Part shown: positions 36,301 to 51,300 of the stretch, piece after piece
Numbering within the stretch: the first letter of the stretch is position 1
How the letters are laid out: every line of letters begins with the position of its first letter
Origin: Anticarsia gemmatalis
Lineage: Eukaryota > Arthropoda > Insecta > Lepidoptera > Erebidae
DNA length: 64,000 nt
NCBI RefSeq assembly: GCF_050436995.1
Contig: NC_134762.1
Coordinates: 11,802,167-11,866,166, forward strand
Direction: 5' to 3'
The notes under the pieces: model-generated
Told to the model about the DNA's origin: nothing
Databases searched by the model: none
What the model saw: only the letters and a program-made list of their open reading frames with translations
Made by a program: the position numbers and the translations under genes

Positions 36301-39300
36301 TCGTTAACATGTAAAAGACACATCTCTATCTCTATAGAAAATGAACTCTAAAGGTTAATGTCGAAGCCTCCTTATAAATTTAAAAATAAATATCTATTCT
36401 TGAATTACATAATTGAGGTGTTCGCGGAAAAACGTCATTATGAAATATTCGTACATTATAACATGACTTTAGCGATACAATGAACGCTCGGTATGTTATG
36501 TTTGTATCGTTAAGTGTGGAGGCGTGAGCGAGCTCGGCGGCGTGTGGTCTTGTGTGTTGTTGTACGTCTCCCGCGCTCTCACGCGCTCTCACGCGTCGGT
36601 GGCTCCCTGCCTCGCGCCTTCATACATTATCCTAATATTACATACGCGTCGGTTACATATTACATTACATATTATGATTTCATTCAGCAGTAACGCAGAA
36701 TAATTAGACTAACATCTTCATAGAAGGGTCAAAATGAAATCAAAGGAGATTCTTGTGGAGACTGTATCGTGTCAGCCATATTGACACAGGACACTACACA
36801 TTAGGATAACATAGCGCGTTATCCGCTCCGATCGTTTATCCACAGATTAAGCGCAGCCGGCTCGTCTAGTCCCTACAGTTAGCGACAATGACGACGCGAC
36901 ACGTGGCACGCGTAACTATCCGGAAAAGGTTTAGTTGAAAGGGGAGGTAAAACGCAGGCCCGCCCCTCACTAGCGGCTAAGTGCGCCACTCGGCGGCACT
37001 CGGCGGCACTCGGCGGCAGACGTGGCAGAAGTGGCAGGAGTGCGTTATAGGGCAGAGTTAGCCCGCTCTGATGAGGTCGGCGACGTCCCGTCCTCAACCC
37101 GCGCCCTTAACTTTACTTAAATGATCACTTAGCGCGCACTTACTATCTTAAGTGCTCGTTAACCACTAGTTACGAGCGCGACATACTTACTTCCTCCCGC
37201 GGTACGTCTCCCTACTCTCTACTACGAAGTACCGCCGCAGATTGCTTCATAGTTACAGCCCACTAGTTAAGTAGTTACGCGATCTATTTACTTATCTCAC
37301 CGCGCTCTAATTACCGCGCTACATCTTATCGTAGCGAACTTTGTCTATTAATCACGACGTTAATTCCTAATACCTAGCCTACTCGGTTATATACTTATAC
37401 GAAAACAAACTTCAACTTGTGTCTCAATTGGGCTAACGAGACAAATATTAGAGGCGAACATTGAACAGAGCCGGAGCAAACTGTCGAATGTGGCTCGAAT
37501 TACTCTAGTTGTAAGTTGTAAATAAGTTAGCGCCGTCAAGTGCCCAAGTTTGCGAATCAACTGCGTACTAAAATGATAGTAAGTTGGTCGGAGGGCAGGG
37601 AGGCTCGACAAACGATCGGTTTATATGGCGCGGATGATCAGTCGTCGTAAATACCGTCCCCAACGTCCCCGTAGTCCCGGCGCGCTCGTAAACACGGAAC
37701 AATGCGCATTACGGACAGCGACGTCGCATTATGTTAATGTGGAGCCAATAAATGAACGCAAACAAAGTGACCAACTCGACACACAGCGTCCGCGCCGCCC
37801 GCCCCGGGACACTACGGGACACTCCGGGACACTACGGGACACGCGGACACTGCTCAGTGGGACACGCGTGTAAACAACATGTTACGTAACACGACGGAGA
37901 CAAACACGCCGGACAACCGCCGCAAACATATCAGCCGCACTGCTTGTTTACTGCTAACACACTAACACACTGACAATAACAGATCTGATACACGCTCCGA
38001 CACACACGGGTCACGGCGCTATTGTTCTCGGCTCGCCGCTCGTGTTGAACACCTCATGTTTGGGGTTTTCTCCTAGGGGTATTCTCCGTGGAACGTGTAC
38101 CCTCATATTATCTGTAACATACCCAGTAAATGGACAGGGTCGCTTTTGACGAAATGGACGACACGCATTACATGAGATCATATTAAAAGTATGTAGGTAT
38201 AATGTAGCGACGTACTTATGTGAAGAAGATCCCTCACATAATTAGGCCACACATCAAATTTAGGCATCCTTTGTAGGAAGTGTCCGAGCCGTGCGGCGTA
38301 TATTATAAATAAAAGCTGTATTGTGAGAATAAACGCCTACATTATGTGCTAAATTAATATTGAATGGCTCATTTAATTAGTAAGTGAGGTGCGAGCGAGT
38401 TGGCCATTAATACCCCGTGAAGCTGTGGTGCTGACGCGCGCGGCGCGGGCCTGGCCGGCGACAGGGCGCGGGGCGGGATGCGAACCCACGACCTTTCTCT
38501 CGGTCAACAACCTCAGCTTTGCGATATTTTACTGCGATCGCGTTAACCCACCACTTTCAGATAATTTTATTATTTGAACATATTCGCAGTACTCGCGACC
38601 GACGCGTATCGACAGTGGCGACTGACTCGATGTATCAATGAGTGAATAATTATACTAATATAAAACATGTCAATTGTAAAGTCGACATTAGCCTAGGAGA
38701 GGTTTGGTAGTCTCTGCACACCTCACGCAGATCAGCCGCCATCATGTTGGATTACCTACCTAGCTACCTACATTGAAAAAAATAGGCACCAAGATTTTTT
38801 GAAAATTCAACCCCACTGACTAAAACTAAACACGTCAGGCGCGGATGGGCTTGTAGGCAGTAAATGTTTAAACTGTATTCAAATAAATTCAGTTAATGAA
38901 CAAACTTTAATTTGAGGCACATTGGGTTAATTTAATAAACCGCGTGAGGTCGCCTCGCGCTCAAGTTAATTAAAATGTGAACTGTTTTATAGCTGCGGAG
39001 GAGCTCTCATTAACTTCGCTACTGATTTATGATTCACACTTATCAATTAAATATAATCTGAGCTGCCTATGTTCCGTGCCTCAGAGCCGCGGAGCTGGCC
39101 GAGCTCGGTTCAAGACGTGAGAGCGCTCTGTGCTCTGATTTAAGTAAACCCACACTTCACGAACTCATTTAACAAACTTTACCAACTACTGTAACTTACT
39201 CCACCTACCGACTGCTTCACTGTGTTTCAACAGAACGGAATCTATGGAAACTCTTTCGAGCTCTTCTCAGTCGAAACATCAAGATTTCATAAACAGGTAA

Positions 39301-42300
39301 ATTACTCATTATATTTAACACGAGCAGTCCGAAAAGTATTCAGTTGTGTTCTATTTATTGAAACAAAAGCAACTCTACATTTTTTTATGTCGGCCTTTAT
39401 GAAGTATCTCTGAATTTCAACCACAATGTTTGTTACAGTGTTCTTGAGGTCGTAAACCTCAAACAAGAATGAACAAGCTATAGATATAAGTCGAGACAAT
39501 CTAGAGAGAGACCTCTACTTGTTCTCGTTTACTTCCTGCAGTTGTCTAACTCGGGGACGTATGTGCTCTCAATTTCATTTATTGAAGGTTCCCAACTTGT
39601 AACGACACAAACAAGTGCAAACAAGGATAACAATGACTTGACACACAGTGTAGTGAGTGTAGCTCCCGCCGTGACCCGCCGCCCCCGGCCTCACGTCCCG
39701 CGGGACTCACCGGTAAATACAACCTAAACTTGAGCTCTAAAAGCTTTAAAAGTTTCCTACTTTTGTAATCATAATAAAGCTTTAAAATATTATGAAAACA
39801 ATAGCACTTCTTGTTTTTAAGAGTTTGTTTTTTTCCCCTGAACGAACTGAATCAATACACACAGTTTGTAGCGAGGCTACAATGATTGAGTCGGTGCTAA
39901 CATTATAGTATTATAAGAACACAAGTGTAGTTAGTAGAATATGTGGGGATGTGGTATTGATCGCGCGCCTGGAGCGAGTGGAGCGAGTGCAGAGTGGTGC
40001 GAGTGACCGGCGGCGGCACGGCTCGCGACACTAAGTGCAGCACAACTATCAATAGTATCAATATTGGCGCGAGACGACCCCGCACCTCATGAGCCAACTA
40101 ACAAAACGCATCGTCTGGAATACTGTTTGCGACCTATGTGTCTATGTCAGGGATTCCCAACCTTTTCTTATGTACGTCAGGCTGGCCCGGCCCCATGGAA
40201 TTTAATAATGAGATTGTTATCAATCCAATGTACCCGGGTATACTAATATATGTAACACCTTCATTTTCAATGTAACTCTTTTTAAAAGAAATTACGTGCA
40301 CTTCTTAGTGGCCGGGCCAGCCTGACGTTTTCAGCCCGGCCACCTTGTTTCCCACTAATCTACAAAAAATACTGGCAATATTGTGCTACAGATGAAATGT
40401 ACCCTATAATTTATGCATATGTAACACAAAATCGAATCCTAAAATGCAATAGCATACGAAATATTAGCGGTTGCATGTGGCCGGGCTGAAATTATTTCGT
40501 TAATATAAAACAGTAAAACTGCAACACCTACCAAAAACTAATACCAGTACATAATGAGATATAGAGATATAGAATACATGTAACGCTTTCATTTTAAATT
40601 ATAATACATATTTAGAAAGAATAATCACTTGAAATTATATTTCAGCCCGGCCACCTAAAAGCGGTAATATTCCCTAAAATCTTATGCCAATTTGTACAGT
40701 AAAACCTGATACAGCTATGAAATGAAAGTTACATTCGTTTCGTTTTAGTCGTATACCTTTAAGCCTTCTGTTTGACTAGATTATCAAAATCTGAGAAACT
40801 TGCCGAAGAGTGACTATCATTTATTAACTAATTTCAGGACATTTGGTTTGTTGAGTGAAACAAAATGCGTTACTATGATATTTTTATTAATAAACTAAGT
40901 AGTATAAATCACACATAATAATTGTTGGATACATAATACCTAAACCTATATATATTTTCTCCGTTTTTGGCTTCACAACATAACCATACAAAGATAATAG
41001 TTCACAGACGCTACCACCGATTTTTAGACGGCGCCTGTGTCGCGTCCCAACCTAAGTCGTAAGATATTTTCCCCGAGTAGACAGAATAGATGCGCAAGAG
41101 CCGTGTGTTTTTTTTTTTAGTTTTTTGAATTTAAAGTTTTCAAAACTTTAAATTCAAAGTTGATGTAAAAATCATTATGAAAATCTGTGATTTTTTACCA
41201 AGGTATAATAAGTATTTAACCAAAAATTATCTTCTAATATTCTGAATGAATGAATGTTCGATGTTAAGGTAATATTGATATTACTATAATTTTTTGATAA
41301 CTGTGTTATTATCAATGTGTAACCTTTTTTTACATTATTTATAATTAACAATTGTTATAGTACCTAATTAATATAAGTACAAATGTTGTCTAACTAATTT
41401 CAAAAATGATTATTAAAAAAATATGACAATTACCAATTTTGTTTCACTCAACAAACCAAATGTCCTGAAATTAGTTAATAAATGATAGTCACTCTTCGGC
41501 AAGTTTCTCAGATTTTGATAATCTAGTCAAACAGAAGGCTTAAAGGTATACGACTAAAACGAAACGAATGTAACTTTCATTTCATAGCTGTATCAGGTTT
41601 TACTGTACAAATTGGCATAAGATTTTAGGGAATATTACCGCTTTTAGGTGGCCGGGCTGAAATATAATTTCAAGTGATTATTCTTTCTAAATATGTATTA
41701 TAATTTAAAATGAAAGCGTTACATGTATTCTATATCTCTATATCTCATTATGTACTGGTATTAGTTTTTGGTAGGTGTTGCAGTTTTACTGTTTTATATT
41801 AACGAAATAATTTCAGCCCGGCCACCTGCAACCGCTAATATTTCGTATGCTATTGCATTTTAGGATTCGATTTTGTGTTACATATGCATAAATTATAGGG
41901 TACATTTCATCTGTAGCACAATATTGCCAGTATTTTTTGTAGATTAGTGGGAAACAAGGTGGCCGGGCTGAAAACGTCAGGCTGGCCCGGCCACTAAGAA
42001 GTGCACGTAATTTCTTTTAAAAAGAGTTACATTGAAAATGAAGGTGTTACATATATTAGTATACCCGGGTACAATGGATTGATAACAATCTCATTATTAA
42101 ATTCCATGGGGCCGGGCCAGCCTGACGTACATCTTTTCTTGGCCCGGGACCATTTTTATATTATTCTTGTTAGCAGGGACCACTATGCAAGTATATTTAA
42201 AACAAAGTGTAATAATCATCCTGAAAATTTAAAAATTTAAAATCATTCGCGGCCCATATTTTGACTTCGACGGACCACTGGTGGTCCGCGGACCATGGGT

Positions 42301-45300
42301 TGGGAACCACTGGTCTATATGGTACATTCTAACACGGCTTTAGTAGGAACCTATACTAGGTAAGTACAACGCGTTAGTAATGGTCACCATTTCTATATTT
42401 GTCTGATTATTATCTTTCGACTTGTTTAGTTTGTCTTCTTCGTCTAAGTGTCAAGCCCGTTGTTGAGATCTCTTTATAATCAAGACATCAGAAAGTGGTA
42501 ACAATGTTCACTGTTAGAGTGTTGTTCTCGCATAACATGACAAAGAGGCAAAATGTACACTTTATCATCTGCTTGTAGCCATTTGTAACGCGAAACGAGA
42601 TTGTTATTGGACTATTGGTCAGTGAACGAGAAGCCATAACGAGCGATAAATAAACATGAACGCGACGAGGCGAGGGCGCTCTCGCTCCGCGACGTCGCGT
42701 GTCGCCGGCGCGCGGCGCGGCGGCCGGGCTCGCGTGTCGCCGGCGACAACAGCCACACTCTGCCGCACCGACAGACATTGTAATGCGTCGCGCGCGCCGA
42801 CATAAATCACCGCAATCGTACCATCTTATCGCCTCTGAAACGTTACAGCTCGCTTACATCCAATACTTTGCTCAGTAAAAACAAACCACATTTTTATTTG
42901 GCAAATATCTGATTCAATTCTACGGTTTGTAGACATGAAATAAAATTCAGTCCCACCTACGAGGCAGTAGGATAAATATTTGTTTACGATGAACGAGTGA
43001 GGCGCGCCCGACTTACTTCTGATACGTATGTCGAAAGGTTAGTTTAATTGCGAAATCGGTCAGCATTTTTCAATTAGAAAATTCCAAGCTACCTTAAAGT
43101 ATGGGCCTGAGGAATGTTCGACTCTTGTTATATTACGTACGTACAAAAAGACCGCCTCGTTAATTAACTGAAGGATCGTTTAACTGCTTCGCGGTAACGA
43201 GGTTTTGCATGAATTCTGCGTAAGATATAAGAAAGGCGTTCGTTAATGGCACATATCGCGAGTGTCTGGTGTGAGCTCAATGTTCAACAGCGTGCTCCTG
43301 TGTCACCACTGACAGCTGATCGTGAACGTGAGAAGGGTAAGCCGCAGTCGCCTCGCACCGACTCACACCGACTCACACCGACTTGCGCCGATCAGCCGAC
43401 ACTCCGCGTCATGCCACTTCGTCATGTGTCAAAGGGAATGAGTCACACCAATGATTTTTGTTATGAGCATATTTAAAAACTAGGTACTTCAAGGATAAAA
43501 AATCTGTTTTTATTTTTTTCGTATCTTCAAAAATGACCGAGATATTAAACGTCAAAGTATGGCCTTCGCGCCAAACTCTGGCGAAGCGGCCGCACGGACG
43601 TGTGACGTCATCTCCCGACACTGCTATTTCGTCAGTACTTGCCGATACCTACATAGGCTCGTTGCGCTCTCGCGGTTTCGCTTTAAATAATTTGTTTTGC
43701 TTATAGAGGACAAACAAAATGGTTAGAAAATATTGTATTGTTCCTATGTGTACTAACTCCAGTGAAAAAACACCCCAAAAATTGTTTTTTTATGTACCAT
43801 GTAGGTAAACTGTTTTATATTTTTGCAAAAGACACCTAATCTAAAACTTAAAGCCCGGTTCAGATACTGTCAAGCGCAAATGTTAAATAGAAGTTTATTG
43901 CCTTTTGAACACTTCCTCAAGATCAAGATGCCATATCATGTTCATACCTACCTAGCAATGAACTTCTACTAAACAGTTGATATTATTTAATGAGCAGTTC
44001 AATGACCTCACAAGCGGTGGCGAGCCGAGCGCGGCGGTTGAGTTGGCGTTGGTTTTTTGTTTTGAAAAAAGAACCCATGTTTATTAAATCTAATAATATC
44101 AAAATTAAAATGTTAGTTTAATTAAAAGTTCTCATTACACACCCAATCATATAAGACTACCTACAGAGTAGATTCATGCGTTCATATGATAGCCATCAAC
44201 CTGACTAAAGTCAGAGGCAGGGGTGACAATTTTTTTTTATAATATTATTTTAAAACTCGGTTTTCCAAATTTACACTTGGTACGTACGTAACACTTATTA
44301 TTTGTAATGCCAGTTGTAACAAACTTTCAATTTTATTGTTAACTACACACAAAAATATTATTAGTAGTATACGAGTTCAACTTTCTTTACCTGGGTCTAG
44401 TTGATGATTGTGTGCGTGGCGATCGAGATCGAGGATATCTTATTTTACAAAAAACACGATGATTAAATTTATAACACATACACATACTCAGACTCTTTAA
44501 ATATTAAATGCAAATCACTTTTCAAATCAAAACTCCGCATCACCCGCAGTCGAACAAGCGTGTCTGTTGCGTCGTGACGTCAGCGCATAGCGCGCGAAGC
44601 AACGCAAATTTAAAAAAGCAGTGAAACTTTATAACGCTGTAACTTCGGTAATTTTGACCCGATTTTGATAAAACAAAAACTATTATTATCAGTATAAGTA
44701 CACAAATAAAATGCAGTATGTTTAATAGTCATATTGTGATGTGCTGGTGTGACTCATTAGATTTTTTCGGAACATCAGGTTCGACGAACGATCCCGACTC
44801 GCGTATGTCTTTTACGTACATACATACATACATACATATGTAGGTACATACACACACGCTACACGCGATACAACACCGAATGTTACCAACTCATCGACAA
44901 TCGGCTGGAGCCTCTTCAATAAATCTTCACGTTGTGCTACTATACATGTAGGTGACTTAGCAAGTTACTACCTAAACATATCTGGATAAAGTCGACGCCG
45001 TTGGTCAATATGGTTACTCAACCCATCACCATGAGTAGCATCATAGGTATATGTACTACTACAACAGATTATATTGCAACGTCAGCTAGACTCAACGAGT
45101 GCAATACTCGTCGTAGAGCCAGTTCATAACATAGCCTCATTCATTATCCATTCATATTCATGAAATTCATTCACTGTTTGTGCGTGTTGTGAGTGTTGTG
45201 TGTGACTGACGCGAGCGCGAATATGCCTATTTATTAATGGAATTCACTCATCGACGGATGTAGGTAAGTACGTAAAATTAGTTTTGCTGAAAGACAAATG

Positions 45301-48300
45301 GTGTTTTTTTAATGTTCATGGGTGGCACATAAATCTCCTCGTGGACGACTCCGCGGAGCGATATTTTACGGAAACGGTGGGCGCTGGGCGCGGGCGGCGG
45401 CGCGGCGGCAGCGGGCGGCGTGTTTACGTTGTTCTGTCAGTGCGCCGCTATAAATGTTTCACATTCTCTTCCAGTCACTCTATTTCTTGAAATGAGATCT
45501 CAAATAGTGGTGGTGGCGTGGGGTGAGGCGGGGCGGGCGCGGCGCGCGGCCGTTGACCCCGGGCGCTCGCCGGCCGCCGGCGCGGGCACAAAGCGAGCCC
45601 GCGTCTCTCCTCTAGCTCTAGCCTCTGCGGATACAGCATCCCTGACATATCCCTGACACCAGCATCCGCCCTCCATACACACTACTGGCAGATTTTAATG
45701 AACTACAACATCGTTATGGGACATGTACAATGTTTACGTACAATACACACTAAGATAGTTGTTGTAACTCGTAAGTGTTGCTTCAAGATTTTCAGTTGAA
45801 GACTTTTACAATGGCGTAGCGCTACACATGGATTCCGCACTGACAGGTTGATGCAATAATTAATTGATTTAACAGTAGTTCTTCAGTCCTCTACTGAACA
45901 AATCATCCACCTGCGGTACTTGACAGCGCTGTTACAAATATTAAAAAGTCCTAAAGCGCAGCTCTACATAACATACATCGGTTACTGCTGCGAAGCCTAG
46001 AGTGTCTCCATGTGTTTAATTAAATTATCATAGTGATATGTCGTGTATTGAACACAAGAAGTAAACAGAAGCAGTGGTGTAGTGAGTGTAGTGTATATGG
46101 CGGTGTCGCTGGCGGTGTCGCTGGCGGTGTCGCTGGCGGTGTCCGCACCATTCATGCATCGTGACTAATGTGTTTTTTTATCGGTGTCGGCGCCCGGGCG
46201 GGGTGTGCGGCGGCGGGCGGCCCCGGCACCCTCCCCACTCGAGGGGTGCAAGCCTTTTCGCCACCGACGCGAAAAATATAATTGCGTTAACACTTTACGC
46301 GACGCGGAGCTGCGACAATGAGCACGCTACCCGCTCTGCCCGCTGTACCCGCGCAACCACACCGCGGAGCACCACCACCGCCACGTCTACCACACCAACA
46401 CAAGCCGCGAAGAACCGTCACGCTGTGCTTATTACACGCTGACTGGACGTGCATCACATAGTCTGAACTGTAGCGCGCATGACCATTGCTAACTAAGAGT
46501 AGAGACACGCAACGATTTCAAGAAGTAGCTAGCAGAGAATGACAGTACATCATTTGCATGTTTTTTACACAAACGTATATTCATTGCCGGCATTCTAAAG
46601 ATAAAGGCAATGTTATTGTGTATTTAATATTGTAATATGAAACGCTTCAGTTGAACGTCAGCGATAGAGCGACTTGTCCCGACACTGTCGACAGTCCCGC
46701 GAGAACTACCCGCAGATTGTGAAATGAACTATTACACGGAACTATCATCACGCCGTCACACAACATACTGCCTTCCATGTTGTATCCAGGTTCATTTACA
46801 TAATATACTTTATATAATATCCTTCCGTAAAATTATGCCGTTGTTAACTTGATATGAACGGGTGGCGATCCTTAAGTTGTACAAATATTATTCACTCAGT
46901 AGTTAACAAATGTATTATTTACTAGCTGACCCGCGCAATTTCGCTTGCGTCCAATAAGAGAGAATGGGTGAATTTTTTCTCCGTTTTTGTTACATTTTTT
47001 ATTGCTACTCTGCTCCTATTGGTCTTAGCATGGTGATAGCCTTCCTCGATAAACGGGCTATCTAACACTGAAAGATTTTTTCAAATCGGACCAGTAGTTC
47101 CTAAGATTAGCGCGTTCAAACAAACAAACTCTTCAGCTTTATTATATTAGTATAGATACTATTAATAATATCAAACTGACTAACAATCCCACGCTTCAGG
47201 AATTATTAAGTGACACCAACAGATAAACGATAAGTATCAGCAGAATTCTTGACAAGGTTATAATACCGAAAACAAACATAATGAGACTGAACGAAAATAG
47301 TAGGAATATGAATGAATAGAACATTAAGAAACCTTCCCAATACATAATGTATGATAATAACATGAGTGTGATCGCTGCGATGGTGCCGCGAACAATCCGA
47401 GCCCGATACATACAATACAGGCACATAATAACCAATACAATGTATTGTGACGTCATAATACAACAATGTTTGTTATTGGCGGATGAGTGATATCGCGCAA
47501 ACTTACACCGTCACATAGACATCGCGGCGTATTTATGAGCCACATAAATCTAAGAGAGCAGCCGAGTTCAAGCCTCCTCCCTCTCCCGCCCCCCTCGCGT
47601 CGCTCCCTTCGCCGTGTAGCGCGCGGACTACCCCCATCCCCGGCGCGGTGGGTCGCGGCGACGGCGTGTGACGGCGGCGGGACGATCCAACGACGTCACC
47701 AGCACGACCGTGTGCTCATCAGCGACGAGAACACTTAGCACCACGTGTGCTGTGCCGTGTGACACTCAGCGTCAGCCATGCGACCATCGTATCATACGCA
47801 TCGACAGTTACTTATCAACATAACAACAGCGGTACCCACTAACCACTACCCACGTGATTACTCATCACCTGCAATTAACACGACTCTCGTTTTATGCTGA
47901 GAGCACTTAGTGCAAGCTTTTGTTTGTAAGCAGCAGAATCGATGAAGTCTAGTCTAGTCACATCATAAGTACAATTATAAAAGTTTCAACATAAAGCAAC
48001 CGCACTAATCGTTTAATTAAATTGTGGAAGCTTTTAAATCTGTGTTCAAAGTAAACACAGATCGATTAACAAATTAGCGGCGCGCGAATGAAGCGGACTG
48101 AAGCGGACTGATGGCTCTGCAAACAGTAGAGTGCGACGGAATCATTTGATTCATTAAACACACTTGGAACAGATCGCACAGTTTGTACAAGTGGGAGTGG
48201 ACGCTGTTGACTCAGACCGTGACAGCCGCAGGCAGCCGTGCCGCGCGCGCCTCGCCGCAGATTAACCACCGACATTATATTCAAATATTATCACCAAATT

Positions 48301-51300
48301 AATAAAATACACTGGTTTATTTAGAGACTGTTACCTACTAACATAATGTAAGTATTATAGCGGTTCACTGTTCAACACAGACTATTTACAAGTGTTTCAG
48401 TATGAACATCGTTAGCGAGCGTGAAGCGAGCCTCTATCAGACTAGCCTTGTATCAGATTGAGAACACTTCGCACAAACTTACGGAGCTTATAACTTCTTT
48501 ATTAGTGTATCAATTTACTTGGGATTTACCATTTATCTTTACTTTACTTTACGAAGTTTTATAGAAGGACTGGATAAAGAGAATCCAATCAACAGCAGGA
48601 CTTTTTAGAAAGGTTTGCATAATATCTTAGTCTACATAATATATTCAGTTTTATGTTACTTTATGCATTAAATGATTAATTAATGATCTGATAGAAAACC
48701 ATATTTCATGTTAATTACTAGTATATGGTAGACAGTTAATGTAATGTATTTCTATGTAGTTGATGTTTATTGATTGTAGGAGCGTATCGGATCAGAGCGC
48801 ACGTTTTATTGCCGCCGAGCGTCAGTCGCGCCGCCTTCATGCCTCCGCTGATTTACACCGCATCATTAACACACTATCTGTACCAGCTCTGTACCAGCTG
48901 TGTGTAGTTGACGTGCGTGCTTGTGTACACTGTGTACCAGCTCTCACTGTACCGTGTGTAGTGTGTGTAGTGTGTGCAGTGTGTGTAGTGTGTGTAGTGT
49001 GTGTAGTGTGTGTAGTAGGGAGTAGGCGCTAACGTCCATTAATAAGTGCGCACTAAATCAACGGAATGAGCTTTTACATGCTTCGGACGTGTATTAATAG
49101 TGATTTATTTATAACTCTTTGATGTATCGACTTTATGGAGCGCGAGCAACTACGTGTAGTGTACTCGTGTCTGCTCTGATGTATCACTAACAGAGAGAAC
49201 AATGTGGTCATCAATCAAATTCAAAGCGTTATCATAAAAAGTTTTTAAAAGTCGTCTCTAGAAAAATTGTCAAGAGGAAAAGTGCGTTAGAACTACCTCT
49301 CTGTGTTTATGTGATAAACATACATCAATATAGGTACATACACATGTCTCATATTATGCGGCGTCTTATTGTCTTTGGTTCAAAGGTAATTTCTCAAAAA
49401 ATTGTATTCATGAAATAAAAGGATATAAGTAATGTCAGTATGAAAGAGAACAATTCGCAGATCTGTTGTTTTATTATACAGAGTGTGTGTACTGTGTGTG
49501 AGATGTATTAACATTCGCCAGTGTTATGTGCGGCGCGCGCGGGACTCCCAGTCATCTGTACACAAATCTGAGCGACAATAATACAAACAAATACCACCAC
49601 ATTACGTAACATAAGAGATTTACACGAACATTCACTTTATTAATACTATGTAGTATGTAGGCAACAGATCACATGTTACCTGCTAACCTAATAGTGCTGG
49701 CTCGATCTCTATCTGAACTACGAATACAAGGACTCTGTGGCACGGGCCGGTACACAGAAGTGCATCAATACAATACGTTGTAATGTTATAGATGACTTGA
49801 GGCGGGCCTATTGACCTAGCTCTTCATTTCTTATACATTTTGCACATTGTGCGCGGTTCAAGCACCCTGTCTACCTGTAGCTGATAGTGATCAGTACCGG
49901 CAACAACGGGACATGCTTCATGTAGCGCTGTATTATCACGTGTTTCAAGAAACATTCTTAGTAGTTAGTAAAATGCTAGAGCGAGTGGAGTAATGACATC
50001 AAAATCAGTGGGTCAGTGAAAATCATTACGGTAAAGACTGAGGAGCTGCAAAAACAGTTTTGATTGAACATACATACACCACGTGCTATATGGTACGTAT
50101 GAATTATATTTTTACCACGGTATGTTAGAATGACAATGTCGGTCGTCGTCGACTCCTCGCCGCAGTGTGTCGTAGTGTCGCGGCGGTGATTCGCGTTAAT
50201 GACAAGCAATAAGGACGTATGTTATGTGCAAACGTAAAATTGTATTATACTCAGCAGGAATATAGCTACTGTGTCACGTAAGAGGCGACAACAACGCGTC
50301 AGTATTGTTCCACAGCAGAACAAAAGCCGCGTCCAGCCATGACACATGTACATAAGTAAGTACGACCGTGCCAATAATGATCTCACTTAACGACACTAAG
50401 TATTCACTGAATGTCGACACGTGACTCTCTAACACGACACTACAGGTTTGAGGGTAGTAGGAGGCACGCAGAAATCAAGTGCGAATATAGTACTAAATAA
50501 AAAAAGGATTAAAAAGCTTGCAGTGCGCTCGTGCGCTCGCGCCGCACCTCGTTAATGTCAATCGTACAAGTTATAAGTATGTATATGATGTAGTGTACTG
50601 AATGGAATGGATGCCTCAGCTTCCCGCGCGTGCTCGCCGCGCAACCCGTTCACCTTTGCGAGACAACGACCAGCGAGCGGCGAGACCCCAGTGTCGAGTG
50701 TCGAGTGTGCTGGCAACTGCCTTCATACCACGTACGGATATAGGTATGTATACTACACACAGTGCACACTGAACATCGCAAGTGATACATTTATTATAAG
50801 CGAGTAGGTATGTTCATGGCGTGTGTTTTTCACCATAGATCAAGTTTTTTAGGCGTCAGCTACTTATCTGTCGGCTCCACCCACACGTTTGTGCTTCTTT
50901 GATAAAATGTTATCCATTTGCGATCTCTCTTCCTATATTGTTGTAAACTATCGAGTATTGCGCTCTACTCGGTGCCTCAATATGTGAGGTATTAGAGCAC
51001 TTTGAAGATTTGTTTCAAAGAAATGCTATCATATATATGTATACAAAGATTTAGCAACGACTGTCCGTCCAGGTCGAGCGGAGCGTTTCTTCCGAGTGAG
51101 ATCAGATTCAGCGATAAGATTGTAGAACGAAACAAAAAATATCTTTGACGTTCTGATGTTTTAATATTTTTTACGAACAAGTTGTTTATGGAGCGTATCG
51201 AGCGTTCTAAAAATATGACATCGTTCAGTTCGCATCACATTACACAGTTACAGACATGACTTCATTTATTACATACTTACAACATGCTTACAACATAATA

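Noticed and set aside
41127..41155. Perfect hairpin in the foldback spacer as a terminator
   Set aside because: Bacterial-type terminators do not apply in this eukaryotic setting; it is reported as part of the element.
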